Origin: Chloroflexota bacterium
GTDB taxonomy: Bacteria > Chloroflexota > Anaerolineae > Caldilineales > Caldilineaceae
Length of the DNA stretch: 15,775 bases
Assembly (NCBI GenBank): GCA_003577005.1
Contig: QEUW01000217.1
Location: forward strand, 1 to 15,775
Direction: 5' to 3'
How positions within the stretch are numbered: the stretch's first letter is position 1; the number at the start of each line of letters is the position of its first letter. This document shows positions 6,852 through 13,258 of this stretch, piece by piece. The notes under the pieces are model-generated. The model saw only the letters and a list, made by a program, of their open reading frames with translations, was not told the origin of the DNA and searched no databases. Made by a program: the position numbers and the translations under genes.

Positions 6852-7718
6852 TTAAAGCAATTGCGCCAGAGTTTGGTATGCAGCCCAGGCATTAAGCAGT
6901 GGTGGCACTACAGAAGTTCGCTGCCGAGCCGTCGCCCGGAGCAAGGCAAATTTCACCTGCACTGCCGTCACCGTGGGAAATTCCGACCATAACAGGGCCG
7001 CTGCGCCAGTGACAAAAGGTGCGGCCACACTGGTTCCATCCAGAGTTTGGAGCCCGCCGTTGGTACTTAGGCTTGCAACGCCTTCACCCGGCGCACTTAA
7101 CCCGCGACGACCGATCGTATTGCCCAGATTGGACTGGCCGCTGGGCCAGCCGTGTTGGTCACAGGCCGCAACCGGGATCACCCACGGGTGGCGAGTGATG
7201 GCCGAACTGCCCACAATGCCCTGGTTGCCTGCGGCAGCTATCACAATTACACCCCGCCGGGCAGCATGGTTGAGCGCCTCTTCTAAACGACACAATCCTT
7301 GTGTAGATGGCTGAGTTAGCGCAACGCTGAGATTCAAGACGCGAGCGCCCGCATCAGTACACTCAATAAGCGCGGCGGCCAATTCATCCGGTGTGGCCGC
7401 AGGTAGCGCAAACGACGGTGCAGCGGACTCCACAAAAATAGGACGTACCAAAAGCGTGCAATCAGGAGCTATCGCCGGGGCTCCCGACCTACGTTTCGCC
7501 GACAAGATCCCGGCGACAAAGGTGCCATGCAGGCAGGAGACACTGTTTGGCACAGAACAACGGCTGGATGTTACACCTGTTACTGCGCGCAACTGTTCGC
7601 ACACGAGATCTGCATGATCCACGGCAACCGGCCCATCGATGAGGCCGATCACAATCTCCGGGCGGCCGCTTGTGCGTTCCATCAAGGCGGTCAGTTTTAC
7701 CAGCTCCAATGCCGTCAT
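6852..7718 (-). CDS. Cytoplasmic S8 subtilisin, PatA/PatG-like
   Basis: A 288-aa serine protease has a complete triad: Asp28 in IGLIDGPVAVDH, His64 in CLHGTFVAGI and Ser230 in LDGTSVAAPFVTG. The oxyanion Asn165 is in AAAGNQG. IDGPV and APDCTLLVRPIF match what I know of the protease domain of cyanobactin PatA/PatG rather than secreted subtilisins. There is no signal peptide or propeptide, so it acts inside the cell, which fits leader removal or transpeptidation of peptides. Its length is that of the bare catalytic domain; the domain that PatG carries C-terminally is encoded separately at 5550-6491. The start lies 16 bases after the stop of the SnoaL-like gene, with only a weak SD, suggesting translational coupling. 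Confidence 0.85.
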   Translation of the reverse strand: MTALELVKLTALMERTSGRPEIVIGLIDGPVAVDHADLVCEQLRAVTGVTSSRCSVPNSVSCLHGTFVAGILSAKRRSGAPAIAPDCTLLVRPIFVESAAPSFALPAATPDELAAALIECTDAGARVLNLSVALTQPSTQGLCRLEEALNHAARRGVIVIAAAGNQGIVGSSAITRHPWVIPVAACDQHGWPSGQSNLGNTIGRRGLSAPGEGVASLSTNGGLQTLDGTSVAAPFVTGAAALLWSEFPTVTAVQVKFALLRATARQRTSVVPPLLNAWAAYQTLAQLL

Positions 7719-7734
7719 TGTTTTCCGTTAGGCG

Positions 7735-8163
7735 CTAAACAGATACCCCAAGCTGGCGCAAAATGCCTGCAACATCCTGGTAGTTGCGCAGGATCGCCAG
7801 CTTGCCGTCTCGAATTTCCCATACTTCGCAGGCGGTGAACCCCACCGTCCGCCCGGTAGGGGGCAGCTTGATTACTGGGGTCATGAGCGGACCGGTGTGG
7901 GCGCCGCTCGCCTTGAACTCGTTGACCACTGCGTCGTCAGTTGCGATCTGGTGTATGATATCGGTGATCAAGATGTCTGGGAAGGCGCGCTTAAAGCTCT
8001 CCATAAACTCGCGAAACCCCTCACGCCCGTGAAACGTTTGTCCACAGGGCACGAGGATGATCTCGACATCTTCCGTCGCCAGGGCTAGCACGGCGTCGAG
8101 CTTGTTCTCGTTGAATAGTTGATAAATTTTGTGCGCCAACGCAGCATTAGCTTGTGCAGACAT
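7735..8163 (-). CDS. SnoaL-like / NTF2-fold protein
   Basis: A 142-aa product of standard SnoaL-like length. Family hallmarks include the N-terminal helix with HKIYQLFNENKLD, FHGREGFREFMESFKRAFPDI (residues 45-64), the central ASGAHTGPL (85-92), KLPPTGRTVGFTACEVWEIRDGKL (99-121, read as two overlapping segments) and a terminal NYQDVAGILRQLG. These proteins form cone-shaped alpha+beta barrels that bind small hydrophobic ligands; some catalyse aldol cyclisation in polyketide pathways and many have no known activity. It is the first gene of the leftward operon and is tightly spaced to the protease. No strong SD precedes the ATG at 8163. Its role in a peptide pathway is not obvious; ligand sensing or a stress role are alternatives. 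Confidence 0.8.
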   Translation of the reverse strand: MSAQANAALAHKIYQLFNENKLDAVLALATEDVEIILVPCGQTFHGREGFREFMESFKRAFPDILITDIIHQIATDDAVVNEFKASGAHTGPLMTPVIKLPPTGRTVGFTACEVWEIRDGKLAILRNYQDVAGILRQLGVSV

Positions 8164-8540
8164 AGGATAATTGAGATCTGGCGCCTGTTCGGATACCGGT
8201 AGCGCTACACGACGGCGTGGAGGGGTGCGTCTTTTGCGGTGCTACCGGAAACAAACCAAATGAGGTATAATGCGTCTGTTGATTTGGGCTTTCGTCAATC
8301 TCCGTCGCGGCTCAAGACCTGACCAACCATCGTAAATCAGCCCATCCATTCAACCACATGGACAACAGAATAGGAAGATAGCCAACCATACAAAAGCTAT
8401 AGACAAAGCCATATAAAACCCATATATGGGCGACTTGTTGATGATGACCTACCCGTTTTTCGTTCTCCGCCACATCTCAATGAACAAGAAGAGTGCCAGC
8501 CGGGGTCGCTGCCACGATGTTTTTTGAAGTCGAGGTGCCC
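8164..8540. other. Divergent intergenic region with control sites
   Basis: This 377-base region holds the 5' ends of the leftward peptide operon and the rightward regulator gene. It contains a TATAAT at 8266-8271 (+) without a good -35, an 8-bp inverted repeat CCGGTAGC/GCTACCGG (8196-8203, 8241-8248), and a promoter with palindrome near 8400-8430. I cannot identify a clear promoter for the leftward operon. A longer reading of the regulator from a GTG at 8493 is less likely because the HTH domain begins right after the ATG at 8541. Confidence 0.5.
8400..8430 (+). promoter_or_regulatory. Candidate regulator promoter overlapped by a palindrome
   Basis: TAGACA (8400-8405) and TATATG (8423-8428) are 17 bases apart. 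A perfect 12-base palindrome CCCATATATGGG (8419-8430) covers the -10 position, and a half-copy (CCATAT) lies just upstream. This is a natural place for autorepression by the XRE protein encoded 110 bases downstream. Confidence 0.35.
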
Positions 8541-10994
8541 ATGAATGAGCCTCTTGCCTTTGGTCACTATGTAAAACAACGACGCCGTGATCAAGATTTA
8601 ACCCAGGCCATGTTGGCGCGGTGCGTAGGCTGTGCCGAAATTACAATCCAAAAGATCGAAGCCGGAAGACTGCGCCCGTCGCGGCAGATTGCCGAACGGC
8701 TAGCGGAGGCACTCGCCCTTACCGGGGAAGAGCGGATAGGCTTTATACAGTTGGCGCGACGTCCCCCCCCTGCCCTGTCAGAGATGGCCGTTTCCCACGC
8801 GCGCCGTTTGCCAATTCCACCAACGCCGCTCATCGGTCGCGAACGCGAGATGGCCGCGGTGAGCGCCGCTCTGTTGCGCAACGATGTACGTCTGCTGACC
8901 TTGATCGGCCCACCAGGCGTTGGTAAGACACACCTGGCGCTGTCGGTGGCCGCACAATTGGGTGAACACTTTGCCGATGGCATCATTTTTGTCAATCTGG
9001 CGCCCATCAACCAACCAGGCCAGGTCATTCCAGCGATTGCCCGTGCGCTGAACTTGCCTGAACGTATGGATCAGAAGCTAGATGAGCAACTCAGTGCTGT
9101 CCTACACGGGCGTAACCTCTTGCTGCTGCTGGACAATTTTGAGCATCTGGTCACAGCAGCGCCTTATCTCGCCCAACTGTTGGCTACGGCCAGCGTGTTC
9201 AAAGTGTTTGCTACCAGCCGGGTCGTCTTGCATCTATCGGGTGAGCATGTCTACGGCCTGGCGCCGCTGCCTTTGCCTCCTCTGGCGAATGACGCACAAA
9301 CGTCTACCTCTCTTATCGACCAGCCTGCCGTCGCCCTCTTTTTGATGCGCGCGCGCGCGCTCAAACCAAACTTTGTGTTGGCAGCAGTTCATGTACAAGC
9401 TATCGCTGCGATCTGTGTGCGGCTGGATGGGTTGCCCCTGGCAATAGAGTTGGCCGCCGCGCGCATCAAGTTGTTCTCACCGCAAATGTTATTCAAACGT
9501 CTGGAACAGCGCTTGGCCTTGCTCACCGGCGGCGCACAAGACCTCCCCGCCCGGCAGCAAACCTTGCGTGGGGCGATTGACTGGAGTTACCAACTGTTGA
9601 ACCGGCGAGAACAGGTGCTCTTTGCCCGGCTGGCAGTCTTTGTCGGTGGTTGCACCATCGAAGCAGTTGAAGAGATCTGCTGTCCCGAGGACCCTGACAT
9701 CCTTGATTTGCTAACGAGGTTGTTCGACAAGAGTCTGGTGCAGCAGGTCGATGACGGAGAGGGAAGGCCTCGATTTATGGTGTTGGACACCATCCGAGAA
9801 TATGCGCTGGAGCGTCTGTCCGAGTGCGGCGAACTGGCCCAGCTCCGTTGTCGCCACGCGGTATACTTTATGACCCTGGCCGAGCAGGCTGAACCCGCCT
9901 TTGAGGGTGCCGAACGTGCGCATCAGCAAGCATGGTTACACTATTTTGACCGGGAACATGACAACGTGCGCGCTGCCCTACATTGGTGCTTTACCACGCC
10001 AGAAGGTAGCCACTATGGCATCCGTTTGACAGCAGCAATCTGGCAATTCTGGTGGATTCGTGGTTATTTAACCGAGGGCCGCCGATGGGTTGCCCAGGCG
10101 CTTACTCATATATCAGCGGCTACTCGTCTGCGCGCCAAATTGCTCAACCAAGCCGGCTTTTTGGCTTTTAGTCAGGCTGATTATACGGCAGCCCGCAATT
10201 GGCACGAGGAGAGCCTGGCCCTGGCCTCAAGCCTGGCTGATCAACAAGCACTTGCCGACGCATTGATCGGGTTGGCCAATATTGCTAGCCGCCGGAGCGA
10301 TTATCACCGCGCCGACCAACTCTTTCGTCAAAGCGCTGAGCTCTATCAGGAGTTGGGCGATAGGGGTAGCTATGCCTGGTCACTGGCAGGCATGGCCAAC
10401 ATGGCGCGTATCGCCGCCGACTATACGCAGACGCGAACCCTGTTAGAGAAAAGCCGCTCTCTATTTCAACTGCTGGGCGACCAACGTGGCCTGGCCTATG
10501 TAATCAATGATCTCGGTCTACTCGCTTACGATGAAAGAGATTTTGCTACGGCGCACACTCTCTTTACCGAAAGCCTGGCACTCTTCACTGCACTGGCCGA
10601 ACGACACGCTATCTCTGGCGTGCTCACCTGTCTCGGCCACACAGCCCTACGCCAGGCCGATGTGAGCCACGCCATTATCCGCTATCGGGAAAGCCTGGCT
10701 GTTTGCCGCGAACTGGCCGACCGCGCCGGCATTGCTGACAACTTGATGGGCATGGCAAGCGCCGTCGCCGCCCAGGGTGATGTGCTGCAAGCAGCACAGT
10801 GGTGGGGCGCCGCCGAAACCTTGCGTGAAGCGATCAGTGATAGCTTATTGCCCATTGAACAGGCTAACTATGCTGGCGAGGTCGCTGCGGCGCGTGCGCA
10901 GTGTAAGAGCGCTGACTTTGAAGTGGCCTGGCAGACAGGCTGTGCACTTTCTTGTGACGAAGTAGTTGCCCAGGCGATAGCCGGCCAGTGTTAG
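8541..10994 (+). CDS. XRE-HTH / STAND ATPase / TPR transcription regulator
   Basis: An 817-aa product from the ATG at 8541, with GAGGTG just before it. Residues 5-65 form an XRE-type helix-turn-helix (FGHYVKQRRRDQDLTQAMLA, then ITIQKIEAGRLRPS). A linker PTPLIGRERE follows, then an NB-ARC/STAND ATPase with Walker A GPPGVGKT (123-130), Walker B LLLLLDNFEHL (193-203) and the sensor segment ATSRVVLHLSGE. GLPLAIELAAARI, LRGAIDWSY and VLDTIREYALERL are typical of the helical regions of this family. The C-terminal half has several TPR units of about 40 residues (ALADALIGLANIA, AYVINDLGLLAYDERDF and similar). Family logic: ATP-dependent oligomerisation gated by ligand or protein binding at the TPRs, then DNA binding. 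It is divergent from the peptide operon, so control of that operon is a reasonable inference. Confidence 0.85.
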   Translation: MNEPLAFGHYVKQRRRDQDLTQAMLARCVGCAEITIQKIEAGRLRPSRQIAERLAEALALTGEERIGFIQLARRPPPALSEMAVSHARRLPIPPTPLIGREREMAAVSAALLRNDVRLLTLIGPPGVGKTHLALSVAAQLGEHFADGIIFVNLAPINQPGQVIPAIARALNLPERMDQKLDEQLSAVLHGRNLLLLLDNFEHLVTAAPYLAQLLATASVFKVFATSRVVLHLSGEHVYGLAPLPLPPLANDAQTSTSLIDQPAVALFLMRARALKPNFVLAAVHVQAIAAICVRLDGLPLAIELAAARIKLFSPQMLFKRLEQRLALLTGGAQDLPARQQTLRGAIDWSYQLLNRREQVLFARLAVFVGGCTIEAVEEICCPEDPDILDLLTRLFDKSLVQQVDDGEGRPRFMVLDTIREYALERLSECGELAQLRCRHAVYFMTLAEQAEPAFEGAERAHQQAWLHYFDREHDNVRAALHWCFTTPEGSHYGIRLTAAIWQFWWIRGYLTEGRRWVAQALTHISAATRLRAKLLNQAGFLAFSQADYTAARNWHEESLALASSLADQQALADALIGLANIASRRSDYHRADQLFRQSAELYQELGDRGSYAWSLAGMANMARIAADYTQTRTLLEKSRSLFQLLGDQRGLAYVINDLGLLAYDERDFATAHTLFTESLALFTALAERHAISGVLTCLGHTALRQADVSHAIIRYRESLAVCRELADRAGIADNLMGMASAVAAQGDVLQAAQWWGAAETLREAISDSLLPIEQANYAGEVAAARAQCKSADFEVAWQTGCALSCDEVVAQAIAGQC

Positions 10995-11059
10995 CCAGAG
11001 CCGGCTGATGACAACTGGTTCCTTACTGGTTTGGCTGGGTTGCCCCAGATGGCCCGGAG

Positions 11060-11102
11060 AAAAAAGTTGACCCGCCGCCACTGTGCCGGATGGCGACGGG
11101 TC
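11060..11102 (-). terminator. Intrinsic terminator, 12-bp stem plus U6
   Basis: On the minus strand GACCCGTCGCCA (11102-11091) pairs with TGGCGGCGGGTC (11080-11069) around a 10-base loop, followed by AAC and TTTTTT (11065-11060). GC-rich stem, short spacer and T-run are the textbook arrangement, and only for leftward transcription. Confidence 0.6.
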
Positions 11103-11224
11103 GAGGATGGAGGAAAGGGAGGAACCAAAGGAGAAAACCGTGTTGAGGAACTGCGCAAAGTTTGCTCCCCAGTAAACTTTGCCATGACCCGGAGCCGATT
11201 TTGCTTTCGTTCTCCGCATCACTA
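11060..11224 (-). ncRNA. Candidate small RNA with promoter and intrinsic terminator
   Basis: A transcript of about 165 bases is predicted on the minus strand. It starts about seven bases after an extended -10 promoter (11230-11258). It contains a perfect 9-bp stem-loop (11155-11163 with 11174-11182, 10-base loop) and ends in a 12-bp stem plus six Us. The terminal stem is continuous on this strand because its odd pair is U-G; on the other strand the same pair would be C-A. An open frame starting at the predicted 5' end (ATG at 11222) reads through the terminator and has no family resemblance, so I favour a non-coding RNA. The target is unknown; it lies just beyond the regulator gene and antisense to its 3' flank. 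Confidence 0.45.
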
Positions 11225-11229
11225 CCCTT

Positions 11230-11258
11230 AGTATAGCAGAGGGATAGTGACGTCACAA
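11230..11258 (-). promoter_or_regulatory. Extended -10 promoter, leftward
   Basis: On the minus strand TTGTGA (11258-11253) and TATACT (11235-11230) are separated by exactly 17 bases, with TGC directly before the -10. Nothing protein-coding lies downstream on that strand for several kilobases, which supports an RNA product. Confidence 0.5.
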
Positions 11259-11536
11259 TCGGCAAATTGCACAAAAGTGGAGGGTAATCCCTCGCGAAAA
11301 CTGTTCATTTGTTGCGATTGTGTCAAAATCAATTGTGCAATTTTACTTGGCGCCTGCAAACAACTTGCACTTAGGTTCGCGGCGGTCGCCCTTTTCAATA
11401 GAACGCAGAGGTTCACAAGTGGAGGCAGATTCTGCTTTCGATCCGGAAACAGCACTCTTTATCCGTACTCTGTATAATTCGCGGGTGCATCCGAAATTTA
11501 GAGCGTCTGAGATAAGCGTCTCGTTCCCACCCGTAT

Positions 11537-11598
11537 TCCGGGAAAGGGCCAGAACCACATTCAATGAGCGGAGCAAGCAACGCTGGCCCTTTCCCGGA
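11537..11598. repeat. 16-bp perfect inverted repeat
   Basis: TCCGGGAAAGGGCCAG (11537-11552) is exactly inverted at 11583-11598, with a 30-base spacer. No T-run follows on either side, so a terminator is uncertain. It may be the core of a small palindromic element or a structured RNA. Confidence 0.5.
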
Positions 11599-11782
11599 GT
11601 ACTTGCGTCACCCAATATCCGCCCCAAATCCTGGATACACCCGCGCTGAAAGGGTGTGTCCAATTTTGCGTACCAGGTGACTGTCACTAGGCGTCATCCT
11701 GTATTCTTCATCCATCTGCGCCAGCGCCCAGGGACCGTCACCTCCTCGCCCCCAATCCTGGACGCATCCATTCGGCGCCTGG

Positions 11783-11811
11783 TTGACAATCTCCTCAGAA
11801 AATGATACTGT
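11783..11811 (+). promoter_or_regulatory. Promoter for the baeRF gene
   Basis: TTGACA (11783-11788), a 17-base spacer and TACTGT (11806-11811), with TG-A immediately before the -10 (extended -10). A start near 11818 would leave a leader of about 140 bases before the ATG at 11960. Confidence 0.55.
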
Positions 11812-11959
11812 TTGAGCAACTCAGCGCCCGGAGCGTCGCTTCGGCGCCCCTTCTCCCTAATGTTTGGTTGAGTGTGTGACGTATCAGGGCAGGTCACGCA
11901 CTGCACAACCCGTCACACGCATCATCGAACACCTGCGTACCTGCACGAAGGAGGGTTTC

Positions 11960-13042
11960 ATGGTAGTGGACGTTGATGTGCGTCAGTTGGTGGAATTTGA
12001 AAGCCACGACCACCCCGTTTTAAGCCTCTATCTCAATGTCGACCCGCAGCGGCGGACGGTAGAACAATACAAGATCGCCTTGCGCAACCTGCTCAACACG
12101 GTTGGTGCCCCCCCTGAAGACAGTAAGCGAGTGCAAAATTATGTCGAAACCGGCTTTAACCGCCAGGGGCGCGGGCTGGTGCTTTTTAGCTGCGCAGCCG
12201 AAAAGTTCTGGTGGGCACAGAGTTTTCAGGTCCCTGTGGAGGACCAGGCCTTTGTTAGTTTTCGCCCCTATGTACGCCAGCTTGCGCGCCTGATCGACAC
12301 CTATGAACGTTATGGGGTGATCCATGTGGACCAGGAGGGCGCGCGGCTCTATCTCTTCAACATGGGCAACCTCGAAGCGGTCGAGGGCTACTTGGGTGAG
12401 GAGATCAAATCGCACAAGGCCGGCGGTTGGGCGGCCCAACGCTATCAACGGCGCGAGGCTGGCCACGCCCGCCAGAATCTGCAAGATGCGGCAGAACTGG
12501 CCGAGGAATTCTATCGTCAGGCCAAGACGCGCCGCCTGATCCTGGCCGGCACCGAAAAGAATGTGGCTACTTTCAAGCCGTTGCTCAGCCATGATCTCCA
12601 AAACCTGATCGTCGGCCAGATCAGCGCCCGCGCCAATGCCACACCGGCAGCCATCCGCGATAAGGCACTAGACCTTGCGCAAAAGGCCGAAGAGGCCGAG
12701 AAAGTCGCTATGGCCGACGCGGTTCTGGCCGAGGCCAAGCGAGGCGGCCATGCGGTCTTAGGTCTTGCGGAAACGCTCACCGCCGTGCAAACGGGCCGTG
12801 CGCAACACGTTGTCGTCCTGGCCGATTATGCCCAGCCTGCCTATCGTTTTGTGGATAGCGGCCACATTCTGCTTGAACTCAATGAACAAAGCGACCTGCA
12901 AAGTGGGCGCGTCCAACCACTCCCTGATGCGGTGGACAGCACCATCCGCCGCGCCATGGCGCAGCAGATTGGGGTAAGCATCCTTGACCGCCATGAGGGT
13001 CTTGCCGTTGGCGGCAAGATCGGGGCGCTGACGCGGTATTAG
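11960..13042 (+). CDS. Bacterial eRF1-like protein (baeRF / Vms1-VLRF1 type)
   Basis: A 360-aa product. The ATG at 11960 is chosen because AAGGAGG lies five bases before it and the family N terminus ([23 protein letters not shown]) begins there; a TTG-start extension from 11864 is poor sequence. Three parts are visible: an N-terminal domain (about 1-110); a central eRF1 domain-2-like part with [18 protein letters not shown] (119-136) and the loop [12 protein letters not shown] (154-165), which corresponds in position to the catalytic GGQ-type loop, with Gln160 and Gln163 as candidate key residues; and an L7Ae-like C-terminal part ([14 protein letters not shown], then HVVVLADY, 266-290). The helix between is Ala/Glu-rich ([20 protein letters not shown]). 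The family is predicted to act on ribosome-bound peptidyl-tRNA. The gene next to it on the same strand is clpC. Confidence 0.75.
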   Translation: MVVDVDVRQLVEFESHDHPVLSLYLNVDPQRRTVEQYKIALRNLLNTVGAPPEDSKRVQNYVETGFNRQGRGLVLFSCAAEKFWWAQSFQVPVEDQAFVSFRPYVRQLARLIDTYERYGVIHVDQEGARLYLFNMGNLEAVEGYLGEEIKSHKAGGWAAQRYQRREAGHARQNLQDAAELAEEFYRQAKTRRLILAGTEKNVATFKPLLSHDLQNLIVGQISARANATPAAIRDKALDLAQKAEEAEKVAMADAVLAEAKRGGHAVLGLAETLTAVQTGRAQHVVVLADYAQPAYRFVDSGHILLELNEQSDLQSGRVQPLPDAVDSTIRRAMAQQIGVSILDRHEGLAVGGKIGALTRY

Positions 13043-13085
13043 CTGCGAGTTGCAAATTGTCACGCACAACTCGCAATTCGCAGCT
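13041..13085 (+). terminator. Stem-loop after the baeRF gene, two alternative folds
   Basis: AGCTGCGAGTTGC (13041-13053) pairs with GCAATTCGCAGCT (13073-13085), 13 bp with one G-U. Alternatively TGCGAGTTG (13044-13052) pairs perfectly with CAACTCGCA (13067-13075). It directly follows the stop at 13042. The T content downstream (TCTTG) is modest, so termination efficiency is uncertain. Confidence 0.45.
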
Positions 13086-13171
13086 TCTTGAACCTCTGTT
13101 TGCGCACTGTTTCTCTCCTGTATGCATTGCATTAGATTCGGAATCAAACCTACGCTCTCCTGCGTTTTCAG

Positions 13172-13180
13172 TGATATAAG
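13172..13180 (+). promoter_or_regulatory. Candidate extended -10 promoter of clpC
   Basis: TGATATAAG gives TG-A-TATAAG, an extended -10, about 80 bases before the clpC start. No good -35 is seen 17 bases upstream. No CIRCE-type inverted repeat (TTAGCACTC-N9-GAGTGCTAA) is present. Confidence 0.4.
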
Positions 13181-13204
13181 TAATCTATCCAGTATTACCC
13201 GTGA

Positions 13205-13226
13205 GCCGCCCCTCTTGTGGGGCGGC
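13205..13226 (+). promoter_or_regulatory. GC-rich hairpin in the clpC leader
   Basis: GCCGCCCC (13205-13212) and GGGGCGGC (13219-13226) form a perfect 8-bp stem with a 6-base loop, 18 bases after the candidate -10 and 32 bases before the start codon. Near the predicted 5' end of the mRNA it could stabilise the transcript; it does not cover the ribosome-binding site. Confidence 0.45.
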
Positions 13227-13258
13227 CACTGCCAGAGAGGCGAGGAATCAGAACCAAT

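Larger units (their letters stand above)
10995..11959. other. 965-base region without a convincing protein gene
   Basis: No reading frame here matches a family I know or has a good SD and start. The region holds a candidate minus-strand small RNA (11060-11224) with its promoter, a 16-bp inverted repeat (11537-11598), a TATAAT at 11473-11478 (+) without a good -35, two diverged copies of AATCCTGGA (near 11628 and 11754), and the likely promoter and leader of the downstream baeRF gene. In that leader, GTGTGACG (11874-11881) is inverted at 11911-11918. Confidence 0.5.

Noticed and set aside
10845..11222. Minus-strand open frame starting at the small-RNA promoter
   Set aside because: It passes straight through the intrinsic terminator, overlaps the regulator's 3' end antisense and has no recognisable sequence; a leaderless peptide cannot be fully excluded.
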